From Helcococcus ovis (GTDB lineage: Bacteria; Bacillota; Clostridia; Tissierellales; Peptoniphilaceae): DNA of 64,000 bases. Made by a program: the position numbers and the translations under genes. The DNA is taken from contig NZ_CP119081.1 in assembly GCF_004524775.2 (NCBI RefSeq), positions 868,001-932,000 on the forward strand. The letters are read 5' to 3'. This document shows, one piece after another, positions 33,839 through 44,318 of the stretch (its first letter is position 1; each line of letters begins with the position of its first letter). A model generated the notes under the pieces. It ran no database searches, had not been told where the DNA came from, and saw only the letters and a list, made by a program, of their open reading frames with translations.

Positions 33839-36094
33839 TTAATTCTCCAATATTTCGTTATATTTTTTTAAGAATGATTTATCATCAATCTTTATTGTAT
33901 TTTTACAATCATTTACTCTAGTTTGATACCATTGATAAGTATTTGTATAATCATCAATTGATTTTTCAATTACAGAAACATATTCAAATAAATCTTTAAA
34001 TATATGATTCTCATCATTAAAATAATATATTGAATTATATATTTTATTAATATCGTAAGGAAATGTCTCTTTAGGCAAATATCTATAAAAATTAAACATA
34101 TCTTCTATTTCTTTATTTTGATTTAAAAATTCAAATAGATTATAATTATTTTTTGTTAAAACGGTTTCATAATTATCCCCAAACATATATTTACTAATTT
34201 GATTTTCATCTATACATATATTTTGATAATTACTTCTACATGTTAAAAATGCCGCTCCGGTAGATAACGACTTAAATATAAATACATCTTTTAATTGCAT
34301 TGATAATAATTCAAGACTTTGATATATATCTGCCGCCGGTATAACAACACTTGACTTAGTTAAGTTATAATTTTCTATAAATACAATTTTTATTTTATCT
34401 TTTATAAACAAATCATTATTTATCTGATTTGCAAGTGCATTTATAAACTTAATATTTTCTTTTGTAAAATAATAATTTGGATAAGACTTTCCACCAAAGA
34501 AATAAGTTCTTTCAGCTATGCTAAGATTTGGATTTTTCTTTAATCTATAATATAAAAGAGCTATACCTAAGGCGGATAAAATCTGCCTTTTATATTCATG
34601 AAAAACTCCCATATTCATCACAAAAGCAGAATCAACATTAATTAGATTTTTATCAATATCTAAATACTCTAATAATTTCCATTTATTTTCATACTTTAAT
34701 TTTTTAAGTTTTTCAGGTGTTAATTCTAAAATATTATTTTCATTAATATCCTTATCATAATAAATCTCTTTTAAATACTGATTTGTATCATAATTAAAAT
34801 CAATAGTTTTAATTTTGTAATTATAAAAATCATAATATTCTTTCATAAATTTATACTTAATTAATTCTATATGTGAACCATTTAATGTTATGATATTTTT
34901 TGAAATATAATATGCAATATTAATCATACATACATATCCATCTCTAATAATTATCAATGGTAAATTGAATTTTTCATTATTTAAAAATTCATCTTTAATA
35001 TGTTTATCCAACATATAAATAATATCTAAAATATTTGGACAAATTTCATTAATTAATTTCAAATCCCAACTTTCAAATGTTTCAGGTAAAAGTGAATGTT
35101 GAAAAAATATAAAAGTTTTCTTAGCAATTTCCAAAGAATTTTTAAAAGTTAATTTATGTTTATTTATTAATACATCAATAAAAACAAGAATTGACATTAC
35201 AGGATGAATATCGTGAATCTGAATTTTAACATGTTTATATATATTATATACTTCATCATCTACATATTTTTTATATTTTTTAAAAATATCCTGAATTGAA
35301 GAGCTTGCAAAAAAATATTCTTGTCTTAATCTAAGTTTTTTCCCTTCAATATTACTTTCAATAGGATACAAAAATTCAACAATTGAATTTGCCCTATTAA
35401 TATCTTTATATGCATCTTCAATATCCCCATTTGAAAATTTCTTGAAATCTAAATCATTTATTGAAAAACTTTTCCATAATCTCAAGGTGTTTACATGATT
35501 TCCATCATTCGATAATAAAGGAATATCATATGGGATAGCTTTAACAGCATAATCCTTAAAATTAACATAATGACTAAATCCCTTTTCATGCTCCCAAGGA
35601 TTTTTATTTACTTTCCAATCATCAGGTTTTTCAATTTGTTCACCATTAACAATTTCCTGTTTAAGCATTCCCCTTCTATACCTTAATCCATAAGCATAAA
35701 TATTATGCTTTTCACTAGCAAATAAATCTAGCATTGCACCGGAAGTTATGCCTAAATCACCAAAACCTAATGCAAACTCAATATCTTCATCCTTTATATC
35801 TTCAAAATTTAAATTATGTTTTTTAAATAATTCTTTTACCTCATTTAGTAAATCAAGTTTTATTAGATTTTTTAATAATTGATTACCAAATGAATATTCA
35901 AATGATAAAAGATAGACCTGTTTGTCTTTTCTGGCACAAGCATAAGACTCAAACCATTTTTTTCCAATAATTTGTCTTACGCTATTTGCAAGAGATGTAA
36001 ATAATTCTCCATCCCTTGCACAATCAAATTGTTTAGCAAATAATTCATATAAATTATCCTGAATTCTTTGCTCAATATCACTTATATCTCTCAC
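33839..36094 (-). CDS. glgP: Divergent glycogen phosphorylase homologue
   Basis: GT35 phosphorylases release glucose-1-phosphate from glycogen using PLP. The 751 residues keep much of the fold: LRLRQEYFFASSS near 254-266, QIHDIHP near 292, FQHSLLPE (His333), HEYKRQ near 499, FGGKSYP (Lys536), FIENYN and VIPAAD near 572-589. The PLP region, usually EASGTSNMKF then NGALT and DGANVE, reads LKDVFIFKSLSTGAAF; the lysine (Lys608) aligns but the glycine-rich loop and Glu are gone. The N-terminal GNGGLGR motif is GFGDLGI. The C-terminus also lacks the GKFSSDR motif. Activity is doubtful; it might be a degenerate or regulatory form. Position next to glgA and pulA fits a glycogen role. Confidence 0.82.
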   Translation of the reverse strand: MRDISDIEQRIQDNLYELFAKQFDCARDGELFTSLANSVRQIIGKKWFESYACARKDKQVYLLSFEYSFGNQLLKNLIKLDLLNEVKELFKKHNLNFEDIKDEDIEFALGFGDLGITSGAMLDLFASEKHNIYAYGLRYRRGMLKQEIVNGEQIEKPDDWKVNKNPWEHEKGFSHYVNFKDYAVKAIPYDIPLLSNDGNHVNTLRLWKSFSINDLDFKKFSNGDIEDAYKDINRANSIVEFLYPIESNIEGKKLRLRQEYFFASSSIQDIFKKYKKYVDDEVYNIYKHVKIQIHDIHPVMSILVFIDVLINKHKLTFKNSLEIAKKTFIFFQHSLLPETFESWDLKLINEICPNILDIIYMLDKHIKDEFLNNEKFNLPLIIIRDGYVCMINIAYYISKNIITLNGSHIELIKYKFMKEYYDFYNYKIKTIDFNYDTNQYLKEIYYDKDINENNILELTPEKLKKLKYENKWKLLEYLDIDKNLINVDSAFVMNMGVFHEYKRQILSALGIALLYYRLKKNPNLSIAERTYFFGGKSYPNYYFTKENIKFINALANQINNDLFIKDKIKIVFIENYNLTKSSVVIPAADIYQSLELLSMQLKDVFIFKSLSTGAAFLTCRSNYQNICIDENQISKYMFGDNYETVLTKNNYNLFEFLNQNKEIEDMFNFYRYLPKETFPYDINKIYNSIYYFNDENHIFKDLFEYVSVIEKSIDDYTNTYQWYQTRVNDCKNTIKIDDKSFLKKYNEILEN

Positions 36095-37518
36095 TATAAA
36101 CTCCTATACAATGATATATATTCATCACATGATTTATCCCAATCATAGTTAGAATTCATTGCATTTTTTACTAATTTTTTTAAATCTTTTTTATTATTAT
36201 AATATAAATTAATCGCTTCTTTAGTCTTAAATAATAACTCATGAGCATTTATATTTGAAAATGTAAATCCTGTTCCATCTCCGGTAAATTTGTTATATGG
36301 TATTACAGTATCTTTTAGTCCTCCTGTTTCTCGTACGATTGGTAAAGAACCATATCTCAAAGCTATTAATTGAGATATGCCACAGGGCTCAAAAATAGAC
36401 GGCATCATATAAAAGTCACTCGCTGCATATATCATATTCGCCTCTTTTGTGTCAAAATATATTCTTGCAGCAACTTTTTCAGGATATTTGTATTCAAAAT
36501 ACTTAAACATTTCTTGGTATTCATACTCACCGGTACCCAAAATTACAAATTGTATATCTTCTTGAATCAATTCTTCAAATATATATCTTAAAAGATCAAT
36601 ACCTTTCATTTGTGCAAGTCTGGTAACCATTGCAATTAAAGGAACATCCTTTCTAACCGGAAGTCCAAATCTCTTTTGCAAAAATATTTTATTTAATACC
36701 TTATTTTCAATTGTACTATAATCATAATTTTTAAAAATAATTTTATCTGTTTTAGGATTCCAAACATCAAAGTCTAATCCATTTATAATCCCGGATAATT
36801 TATATGAGTAATGATTTATCACTCCTTCTAATCTTTCTCCAAAGAAATCATATTTTATTTCTTCAGCATAAGTTTTAGATACGGTATTAAATTTTGTAGA
36901 ATGAATTATACCTGCCTTCATGAAGTTAATGCCGAAATCAAATTCCAAATCATTATAACTCAAATATTTTCCAGGTAGTCCAGTCAAAAAGAAAATGCTT
37001 CTATCAAACTGACCTTGATATTTTATATTATGTATTGTGTACAATGTCTTTACATCATTATAAAAATCGTCACCTTGTCTAAAATCATTTACATATACCG
37101 AAACTAAACCTGAATGCCAATCATTAGAATGAATCACATCACACCTGAAGTTTAAATATTTTGGTAATATAACACTAGCCTTCGAGAAAAATATAAATCT
37201 TTCATAATCATCATTTTCACCATAAATATTATTTCTCTTAAAATAGTCCTCATTATCTAAAAAATAAAAAATAACGCCATCATATATTAGTTCAAATACA
37301 CCACAGTATTTATGTTTCCAAGAAAAATCGACGTAGTAATATCCAATATATTTCATTCTTTTTCTAAATTCTTCATTAATCTTAGAATACAATGGTAAAA
37401 CAACTCTTATATCATGTCCTTTTTTTCTTATAGCTTTAGGTAATGATCCTGCAACATCTGCTAATCCTCCTGTTTTAATAAAAGGAGTAGACTCACTTGT
37501 TACATATAATATTTTCAT
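36094..37518 (-). CDS. glgA: Glycogen synthase (ADP-glucose)
   Basis: GlgA elongates alpha-1,4-glucan from ADP-glucose (GT5, GT-B fold). The 474 residues begin with the ADP-glucose-binding KTGGLADV (Lys15) and contain HSNDWHSGL near 129 and the C-terminal EPCGISQLIALRYG near 375. It shares one base with the start of the phosphorylase-like gene and lies directly after glgD. Normal length. Confidence 0.96.
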   Translation of the reverse strand: MKILYVTSESTPFIKTGGLADVAGSLPKAIRKKGHDIRVVLPLYSKINEEFRKRMKYIGYYYVDFSWKHKYCGVFELIYDGVIFYFLDNEDYFKRNNIYGENDDYERFIFFSKASVILPKYLNFRCDVIHSNDWHSGLVSVYVNDFRQGDDFYNDVKTLYTIHNIKYQGQFDRSIFFLTGLPGKYLSYNDLEFDFGINFMKAGIIHSTKFNTVSKTYAEEIKYDFFGERLEGVINHYSYKLSGIINGLDFDVWNPKTDKIIFKNYDYSTIENKVLNKIFLQKRFGLPVRKDVPLIAMVTRLAQMKGIDLLRYIFEELIQEDIQFVILGTGEYEYQEMFKYFEYKYPEKVAARIYFDTKEANMIYAASDFYMMPSIFEPCGISQLIALRYGSLPIVRETGGLKDTVIPYNKFTGDGTGFTFSNINAHELLFKTKEAINLYYNNKKDLKKLVKNAMNSNYDWDKSCDEYISLYRSL

Positions 37519-38637
37519 TTATTTCTCCAATACTGTTTTCTTAGGTACTACATAAGGATTATTTTTCGTTCCTTGTACAAATACATTTTCTTTAATTACA
37601 CTAAATTTATCAACTATTGTATTTACAACAATTGCTCCTTCTTCAATTACAGCACCTTGAAATAAAATTGAATTTTTTACAATGGCATTTTTACCAACTT
37701 TTACCCCTCTAAATATCACAGAATTAGTCACTTCCCCTTCTAAGATACATCCATTGGCTATTACTGAATTATTTACTTTGTTTCCCTCCATATATAATGT
37801 TGAAGGCTCATCTTTATTTTTAGTCAATATACCTGCTCCCATTAAAAATAAATCTGTATATATACCTGTTTTAATTAAATTAAGATTTGCCTCATAAAAT
37901 GTATTTAAATCTCTAACATATTCAACATGTGATTTAATCTCAAATAGTCCAATATTCAAATGTTTTTTATTATTCATTATAGATTGTGATAATGTTGCAG
38001 CATTATCTTTTTCATGAGCATCAGTTATCACTTTTTTAAAAATAGATTTTTTTATTAAAATATGATCCATAAATAAATTAAATACATTTTCAGTACCTAA
38101 ATTTACACCAATATTTTGTATTTTATTATTTTTATCTAAAATAACTTTTCTTGCATTTAGATACCTTCCTTCTGTATCTTCCTGTTTTCTATATAAAAAC
38201 ATTACATCATAATTATTTTCAATAAATTCATCATATGCTGCACTAACATCAATTTTTGAAATTACCATAGGATTAGCAATATATATATTTTCACATTTAC
38301 TCTCATCAACAAATGTAAGAGAATTTAAATATGATGTTATTCTTTTATTTCTACTTTCATATTCATTTATTGATGGAGCATTAATGACTAAACCATTTTC
38401 TCTTTTAGCCATTTCCCAATGTTTTCCATTACCAACATGATCTAAGGTTGATCTGATATGTTTTCCACCATGCAACAAAACTTTAGTTACACCGTGTTCT
38501 GATAAATTAGATAATGTAATATCTATAACTCTATATCTAGCACCAAAAGGAAGCATATAATCTGGTCTAGTATTTAATAAAGAGCCGTAAGGGGTTGTTT
38601 CAAGTCCTGATTTAATTATTGCCATTAGATTTTTCAT
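37519..38637 (-). CDS. glgD: Glucose-1-phosphate adenylyltransferase, GlgD subunit
   Basis: GlgD is the partner of GlgC in Firmicutes; it lacks much of the catalytic site and activates the complex. The 372 residues have the GlgD-type start MKNLMAIIKSG instead of the nucleotide-binding LAGGQGSRL, then RPDYMLPFGARYRVID and a C-terminal left-handed beta-helix of hexapeptide repeats (about 285-360). It sits between glgC and glgA. Confidence 0.93.
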   Translation of the reverse strand: MKNLMAIIKSGLETTPYGSLLNTRPDYMLPFGARYRVIDITLSNLSEHGVTKVLLHGGKHIRSTLDHVGNGKHWEMAKRENGLVINAPSINEYESRNKRITSYLNSLTFVDESKCENIYIANPMVISKIDVSAAYDEFIENNYDVMFLYRKQEDTEGRYLNARKVILDKNNKIQNIGVNLGTENVFNLFMDHILIKKSIFKKVITDAHEKDNAATLSQSIMNNKKHLNIGLFEIKSHVEYVRDLNTFYEANLNLIKTGIYTDLFLMGAGILTKNKDEPSTLYMEGNKVNNSVIANGCILEGEVTNSVIFRGVKVGKNAIVKNSILFQGAVIEEGAIVVNTIVDKFSVIKENVFVQGTKNNPYVVPKKTVLEK

Positions 38638-38646
38638 ACATATCTC

Positions 38647-39786
38647 CTACTCTTCAGAAATTCCATCTTCTGATACTAAATATACCTTATCAGAATTTAA
38701 TTCACCTATTACTGTATCTTCAGATATTTCTATATCATTATTGATAACAGCGTTAAATACCTTGGCACCACTTTTCACTATTACACCAGGCAATAGTACA
38801 GAATTGCACACTTTGGCTCCATCTTCAATTGTAACCTGATCAAATAAAACGGAATTTGTTACACTACCTAAAACTTGACAAGCTTCATTTACTAAAGTAT
38901 TTGAAACTGATGCATCTTTTCCTATAAAATGAGGAGGTAAATTTTTAGATGTTGTGTGAATTCTCCAAGATGTATCATATATATCTAATTCATTATCTGA
39001 TTTTATTAAATCTAAATTTGCTTCCCAATATGATCTGACAGTCCCTACATCTTTCCAATATCCATTAAATCTATATGCTGACATTTTCTTATTTTCACTT
39101 AGCAATTCCGGTATAATATCTTTACCAAAATCATAAGTAGAATTTTCTTTTTTATAGTCTTCAATAAGAGCTTTTCTTAGAACATCCCATGTAAATATAT
39201 AAATTCCCATAGATGCTAAATTACTTTTAGGTTTTTTAGGCTTTTCTTCAAATTCTATAATATAATCATTTTCATCAGTATTCATAATACCAAATCTTGA
39301 AGCTTCCTGCCAATCAACCTCCATAACAGCGATAGTTACATCTGATTTATTTTGTATATGATGTTTTAACATTTTATCATAATCCATTTTATAAATATGG
39401 TCTCCCGATAAAATCAACACATAATCAGGAGAAATATTGTCTAAATAGTCAATGTTTTCATAAATCGCATTAGCTGTACCTTTATACCATCTACCACCTT
39501 TTTCTGTAAAATACGGTGATAATATTTTTAATCCACCCTTTAATCTGTCATAATCCCATGCTTGCCCTAAACCAATATGTTCATTTAAATAAAAATGCTT
39601 ATATTGAGTTAAAATTCCAATATTATCAATTCCGGAATTGGCTGCATTTGAAATTGCAAAATCAATTATTTTGTATTTTCCACCAAAAGGAACAGCAGGT
39701 TTTGCGGTATTAGATGTAAGAGATTTAAGTCTACTTCCCTGTCCTCCAGCTAAAAGCATAGCTACCATGTTATGTTTCTTGCTCAT
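38647..39786 (-). CDS. glgC: Glucose-1-phosphate adenylyltransferase, catalytic GlgC
   Basis: GlgC makes ADP-glucose and pyrophosphate from ATP and Glc-1-P, the committed step of glycogen synthesis. The 379 residues contain LAGGQGSRL at 12-20, [16 protein letters not shown], the GDHIYKMDY catalytic Asp region near 127, and [15 protein letters not shown] near 246. A C-terminal beta-helix follows. It is directly followed by glgD, with which it probably forms the active heterotetramer. Confidence 0.96.
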   Translation of the reverse strand: MSKKHNMVAMLLAGGQGSRLKSLTSNTAKPAVPFGGKYKIIDFAISNAANSGIDNIGILTQYKHFYLNEHIGLGQAWDYDRLKGGLKILSPYFTEKGGRWYKGTANAIYENIDYLDNISPDYVLILSGDHIYKMDYDKMLKHHIQNKSDVTIAVMEVDWQEASRFGIMNTDENDYIIEFEEKPKKPKSNLASMGIYIFTWDVLRKALIEDYKKENSTYDFGKDIIPELLSENKKMSAYRFNGYWKDVGTVRSYWEANLDLIKSDNELDIYDTSWRIHTTSKNLPPHFIGKDASVSNTLVNEACQVLGSVTNSVLFDQVTIEDGAKVCNSVLLPGVIVKSGAKVFNAVINNDIEISEDTVIGELNSDKVYLVSEDGISEE

Positions 39787-39787
39787 T

Positions 39788-41701
39788 TTATCCTCCTATT
39801 TGTTTTTTGCTTAATTTTACAAAAAGTGCTTGATAAGGCGGTAAATCTATATCAATCGAATATGGTTTACCATGTATTGAATAATCAATACTATACAATG
39901 GTGTATTTCTTTGAACTTCACCACCAAAATTTTTATGTGCAGAATTTAGTACGATTTTATAAATTCCCTTATAATCCACACCATATCTATATTTATGTCT
40001 ATATACTGGAGAAAAATTAAAGAAACATAATATTTTATTATTTTCTCTATCTATTCTTTCAAAAGCAATTATATTTTCATCAGCGTTTTCAAATTCAATC
40101 CAATTATATCCATCGTATGAATCATCAATTTGATGTAGAGCTTTTTCATCTTTATAAACTTGATTTAGTTTTTTTACAAATTCTTGTAATTGTACATGTT
40201 TTTCATAATTCAATACAGACCATGATAATTCTTTATTTTCATTCCATTCTTCAAAAGTACCAATTTCATCTCCCATAAACATTAATTTCTTACCAGGATG
40301 TGCATATTGATATGCATACAAGGCTCTTAATGCCCTAAATTTTGTATCATAGTCCCCAGGCATTTTATTAATCATAGATTTTTTTAAATGAACAACCTCA
40401 TCATGTGAAAATGGTAGAATATAATTTTCACTAAAGCAATATGTTATTGAAAATGTCAATTTATCGTGATGATATTTTCTAAACGCAGGATCTTTTTCCA
40501 TATAATATAAAGTATCATTCATCCATCCCATATTCCATTTATAATCAAAACCTAAACCATCAGCATAAACAGGTTTTGTTAAATTAGGAAATGCTGTCGA
40601 TTCTTCAGCAATCATTATTGTATCTGAATGATATAAATGTACAACAGAATTTAATTCTTTAACGAATTCAATTGCCTCTAAATTTTCATGTCCACCATAT
40701 TCATTAACTAAGTTTTTACCACCATAGTTTAAATAAAGCATAGCAGAAACGGCATCTACCCTTAATCCATCAATATGGAAATATTTTAATAAGAATAATG
40801 CTGACGAAATTAAAAAATTCTTTACTTGTTGTTTGTAAAAATCAAAATAAATTGTTCCCCATCCTTCTACGGCAGATCTGTATTCATCATTTTTTTCAAA
40901 TACTTCACTACCATCAAACTTACTCAAACCATGAGCATCTCTTGTAAAATGAACAGGAACCCAATCCAATATTACAGAAATTCCTCTCTTGTGAAATTCG
41001 TCTACAAGTCTCATAAAACCTTTAGGATCACCATATCTTGATGTAATCGAAAAGTATCCGGTAACTTGATATCCCCATGATCCATCAAAAGGATATTCTG
41101 TTAATGGCATAATTTCAACATGTGTAAATCCCATATTTTTAACATAATCGGGTAAAACCTTACATAAATCATCATATGAATAATAGTTATTATCAAAATG
41201 TCTCATCCATGAACCAAGATGCAGTTCATAAATTGACATTGCTTCATGTAAATGATCTTTCTTCATCCTATTTTTTATAAATTTATTATCAGACCACTTG
41301 TATCCATTTATATCATATATTTTACTTGCTGTAGCTGGTCTAAATTCCGAATAAAAAGCATATGGATCAGATTTTTCTATTTCACGAAAATCTTGAGTAA
41401 TAATTCTATATTTGTAATTATTATATTCATAAAAATTCTCAATACATACATTCCATATCCCTGAATTATTTATATTTTTCATGGGAATATTATTGGCATT
41501 CCAGTCATTAAAATCACCAATTAAAAAAACTTCTCTAGCTCTTGGGGCATAAACTGTAAAGCTTGTCATTGTTTTTCTTTTTAATTTATACTTATGACAA
41601 CCCATAAATTCATATGATTCATAATTTTTTCCTTCATTAAAAAGATAAATCGACTCATCTAAGTCATTTCTATAATATAAATTTTTATATAATTCAGCCA
41701 T
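39788..41701 (-). CDS. glgB: 1,4-alpha-glucan branching enzyme
   Basis: GlgB introduces alpha-1,6 branches into glycogen. The 637 residues have an N-terminal CBM48 domain (about 35-130), the GH13 core with catalytic Asp316 ([10 protein letters not shown]) and Glu366 (IAEEST), the SHDE motif near 437, and an all-beta C-terminal domain. GlgB is the first glycogen enzyme in the operon and starts three bases after ppaC. Confidence 0.96.
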   Translation of the reverse strand: MAELYKNLYYRNDLDESIYLFNEGKNYESYEFMGCHKYKLKRKTMTSFTVYAPRAREVFLIGDFNDWNANNIPMKNINNSGIWNVCIENFYEYNNYKYRIITQDFREIEKSDPYAFYSEFRPATASKIYDINGYKWSDNKFIKNRMKKDHLHEAMSIYELHLGSWMRHFDNNYYSYDDLCKVLPDYVKNMGFTHVEIMPLTEYPFDGSWGYQVTGYFSITSRYGDPKGFMRLVDEFHKRGISVILDWVPVHFTRDAHGLSKFDGSEVFEKNDEYRSAVEGWGTIYFDFYKQQVKNFLISSALFLLKYFHIDGLRVDAVSAMLYLNYGGKNLVNEYGGHENLEAIEFVKELNSVVHLYHSDTIMIAEESTAFPNLTKPVYADGLGFDYKWNMGWMNDTLYYMEKDPAFRKYHHDKLTFSITYCFSENYILPFSHDEVVHLKKSMINKMPGDYDTKFRALRALYAYQYAHPGKKLMFMGDEIGTFEEWNENKELSWSVLNYEKHVQLQEFVKKLNQVYKDEKALHQIDDSYDGYNWIEFENADENIIAFERIDRENNKILCFFNFSPVYRHKYRYGVDYKGIYKIVLNSAHKNFGGEVQRNTPLYSIDYSIHGKPYSIDIDLPPYQALFVKLSKKQIGG

Positions 41702-41704
41702 CTT

Positions 41705-43357
41705 TTAACCTTCCTTTAATGCATTTGCAATAGCTTTTGTGACTGAAGGTATAAATTGTTTTTTTCTTGATAATAGTCCCTTTACCATATATCCATTTTC
41801 ATCGAAATCAACTCCAAATTCGTTTGAAACAGAATCATTAAATCCGCCAACAGTAAATACTAATGATTGTTCATTAAATATATCTGTTATGAATAATGCA
41901 AAGAAATTTAATCTTTCTTTTTCCTTGATTTCTTCCATTTCAAATTTAATATCTTTTATAAACTTATTAACTGAGGATAAATTAGTTGTAAATGCTTGAG
42001 AAACTCTTGCTTGTTGCCCTTGAATTTCAAATCTCTTTGAATCTGTCATTAATATGCCTTTAGCACTTTGGCCTTCTAATGATGTACCTGCAGCAAACAT
42101 TTCCTCAGCATATTTTTCTAAATCAACTTCAGCAATTTCAGCTAATTCACGTAATATTTTTTTATCTGTTTCAGTTGTGGTAGGCGATCTAAAAAGTAAT
42201 GTATCAGATGTAATAGCTGAGACCATTAATCCTGCAATCTCTTTTGATGGAACAATACCATTTTCTTTATACATCATTGCTAATATTGTACATGTACAAC
42301 CTACTGGCATGTTTCTAAAATAAACAGGTGAACTTGTTGTAATATTTGCAACTCTGTGATGGTCAATTATCTCTAATATTTCCACATTTTCTCTGTCATC
42401 AATAGATTGGTTGCTTTCATTGTGATCAACTAAAATTAATTTTTTCTTCTTATCATAAAGTAAATTATTTCTATTTAATTGCCCTATAACTCTCATTTGT
42501 TCATCAACAACAGGAAAGTTTCTATATCTTGTATTTTTTACTTTTCTACTTACATCTTCTAAATATTCTTCCGGTGAAAATGAAAGCAAATTATCCTTTG
42601 TCATTACATAAGATACCGGAATCGCTTGTGGTATTAGTCTTGCAACCATAAATGAGTTATATCTTGTTTGTAAAACAATCACATTATTTTCTATTGCTTT
42701 TTCCAACAAATCCTTTTGCATTCTATGACCAGAAGTTACAATGATAATTCCGGCTTTTCTCTCAATAGCTTCCAATTGTGACAAACGTCTATTTCCAACA
42801 ATAAGTATATCGCCCTCATGCACATGACCTTCATCATCAACTTCAGAAGCATAGACTAACATTCTTCCATTGTATTTATTTGGATTTTCTGGCATATGAA
42901 TAATATCCCCGGCTATAGTTTCAACAATATTTTCAACTTTAGTATTTGCTCTCCACAATATTTCATCATCCCAAACATCCATATATGCTTTTGTTAAATT
43001 TGAAAGGGTAACAATACCTTTTAATGTATCATTTTCATCAACTACAGGTAAAAATGAAATATTTCTAGGTTGTAAATGATTTGCAGCCTGATATATAGAA
43101 ATATCTTCTTTTACTGTAAGAGGTTTACTCAAACCTAAATCTCCAATAGTTTGCTTTAAATTTTTAACAAAGATAGGAGCTTTTTGTCCCCATCTTTCAA
43201 TAACCCACTTAGACTCTAAATTTAACTCACCAAGTCTAATAGGAATATATTCATTTTCTTTATCAATTTTATTTTTTAAATCTGCATAAACAAGTGCAGA
43301 TGCTATAGAATCAGTATCTGGATTTTTATGTCCAGTTATATAAATTTTTTCCTTCAT
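41705..43357 (-). CDS. ppaC: CBS-domain manganese-dependent inorganic pyrophosphatase
   Basis: Family II pyrophosphatase hydrolyses PPi to phosphate. The 550 residues start with the metal-binding GHKNPDTDS (His10, Asp14, Asp16). They are then interrupted by a regulatory insert of CBS (about 70-125), DRTGG (about 165-250) and CBS (about 250-305) domains, and resume with DHN and DHHRVAN. CBS-PPases of this type are controlled by adenine nucleotides. Its place three bases ahead of glgB ties it to the PPi released by GlgC. It has the operon's likely promoter at 43378-43406. Confidence 0.95.
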   Translation of the reverse strand: MKEKIYITGHKNPDTDSIASALVYADLKNKIDKENEYIPIRLGELNLESKWVIERWGQKAPIFVKNLKQTIGDLGLSKPLTVKEDISIYQAANHLQPRNISFLPVVDENDTLKGIVTLSNLTKAYMDVWDDEILWRANTKVENIVETIAGDIIHMPENPNKYNGRMLVYASEVDDEGHVHEGDILIVGNRRLSQLEAIERKAGIIIVTSGHRMQKDLLEKAIENNVIVLQTRYNSFMVARLIPQAIPVSYVMTKDNLLSFSPEEYLEDVSRKVKNTRYRNFPVVDEQMRVIGQLNRNNLLYDKKKKLILVDHNESNQSIDDRENVEILEIIDHHRVANITTSSPVYFRNMPVGCTCTILAMMYKENGIVPSKEIAGLMVSAITSDTLLFRSPTTTETDKKILRELAEIAEVDLEKYAEEMFAAGTSLEGQSAKGILMTDSKRFEIQGQQARVSQAFTTNLSSVNKFIKDIKFEMEEIKEKERLNFFALFITDIFNEQSLVFTVGGFNDSVSNEFGVDFDENGYMVKGLLSRKKQFIPSVTKAIANALKEG

Positions 43358-43377
43358 AAACTACTCCTTATATATAA

Positions 43378-43406
43378 ATATTAACATAAATTACAGTCCT
43401 AAACAA
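43378..43406 (-). promoter_or_regulatory. Possible promoter of the ppaC-glycogen operon
   Basis: Minus-strand TTGTTT (43401-43406), 17 bases, TAATAT (43378-43383) with TG one base upstream. It lies about 20-50 bases before the ATG. Neither box is close to consensus, so it may need an activator. The rest of the 636-bp gap up to 43993 holds the tandem repeat at 43634 and a terminator at 43855, otherwise only AT-rich sequence. Confidence 0.4.
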
Positions 43407-43633
43407 TTGATTTTTAGCATAACTATATAAGCATTTGTTAATGTTTTTAGCATTAATCTTAAAATTATTTATATAGCATATTTAATTATTTTTTACATAA
43501 AAACAGAAATTCTGTAACAAAATAGTTTCTAAATAAATAGTATTAATGAATAAAATATTCATTTTACCACATATAATCTATGAAAATTATACCCCAATAC
43601 TTTAATTATTAAATAATACTTCCTGATAAATTT

Positions 43634-43800
43634 CGGATTTTTGGTTTTATTTTATTTAAGCTACAATGCCAAAGATAAAACCATTAGTTTTATTTTCGGA
43701 TTTTTGGTTCTATTTTACTTAAGCTACAATACCAAAGATAAAACCATTAGTTTTATTTTCGGGTTTTTAGTTCTATTTTACTTATGGTATAGTACCAAAA
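43634..43800. repeat. 63-bp tandem repeat (two and two-thirds units)
   Basis: Units at 43634-43696 and 43697-43759 differ at only four or so positions, and a third at 43760 is degenerate in its second half. The unit length is a multiple of three, so one plus-strand frame stays open for 74 codons (43641-43865). It begins with TTG, has no ribosome-binding site and runs opposite to its neighbours, so I do not call it a gene. Function unknown. Confidence 0.75.
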
Positions 43801-43854
43801 AGACTAAAAATAAATCATTAATTACTAGGAAACTTAAAAAAATTAAAAAATTAA

Positions 43855-43888
43855 AAGAGAATTAGAAATTTTAGTCTCTAATTCTCTT
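43855..43888 (-). terminator. Terminator after the PTS operon
   Basis: A 12-bp perfect stem AAGAGAATTAGA/TCTAATTCTCTT with a 10-base loop is followed on the minus strand by TTTTAATTTTTTAATTTTTTT. It lies 105 bases after the IIB stop. Confidence 0.82.
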
Positions 43889-43993
43889 AATATGTTACCT
43901 TAATACTTTGTTAATGCTACTTGTGTTTTATAGCTATTTGACAAGAAAGTGTAAAGTAAAATTTTTAATTACTTTTCTATTGCCTTTTTCAAA

Positions 43994-44305
43994 TTAATCT
44001 TCACCATTTAACTTTAATGCTTGCTTAAATACATTTTCACCATTCATTAAGCCATAGTCTTGCATTGGGATAACATCCATTTTTAAATTTGGATATTTTA
44101 TTTTAAATTTATCTAAAACAAATCTTACTTGTGGTCCAAATAAAACTACTTCTATTTTTTCATTTTCAATAACTCTATCTGCCGCATCTATAGCTACAGC
44201 TTCAATTTTTGTATCAAAATTATTTTCTATTGCGTATTTTTTCATTTTTGATACCAGTAAACTAGTACTCATACCAGCACTGCATACTAATAAAATTTTT
44301 TTCAT
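43994..44305 (-). CDS. celA: PTS system lactose/cellobiose-type IIB component
   Basis: IIB passes phosphate from IIA to the incoming sugar. The 103-residue protein starts MKKILLVCSAGMSTSLL, with the phosphorylated Cys8, and has the GPQVRF motif near 56, which is standard for cellobiose/chitobiose IIB. It is the last gene of the PTS operon, 13 bases after IIA. The sugar cannot be told from this component. Confidence 0.93.
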   Translation of the reverse strand: MKKILLVCSAGMSTSLLVSKMKKYAIENNFDTKIEAVAIDAADRVIENEKIEVVLFGPQVRFVLDKFKIKYPNLKMDVIPMQDYGLMNGENVFKQALKLNGED

Positions 44306-44318
44306 ATTAAAGTTCCTT

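Noticed and set aside
43634-43865. CRISPR array or small protein gene
   Set aside because: Units are directly joined without spacers, so it is not CRISPR. The open frame starts with TTG, lacks a ribosome-binding site and is opposite to its neighbours.
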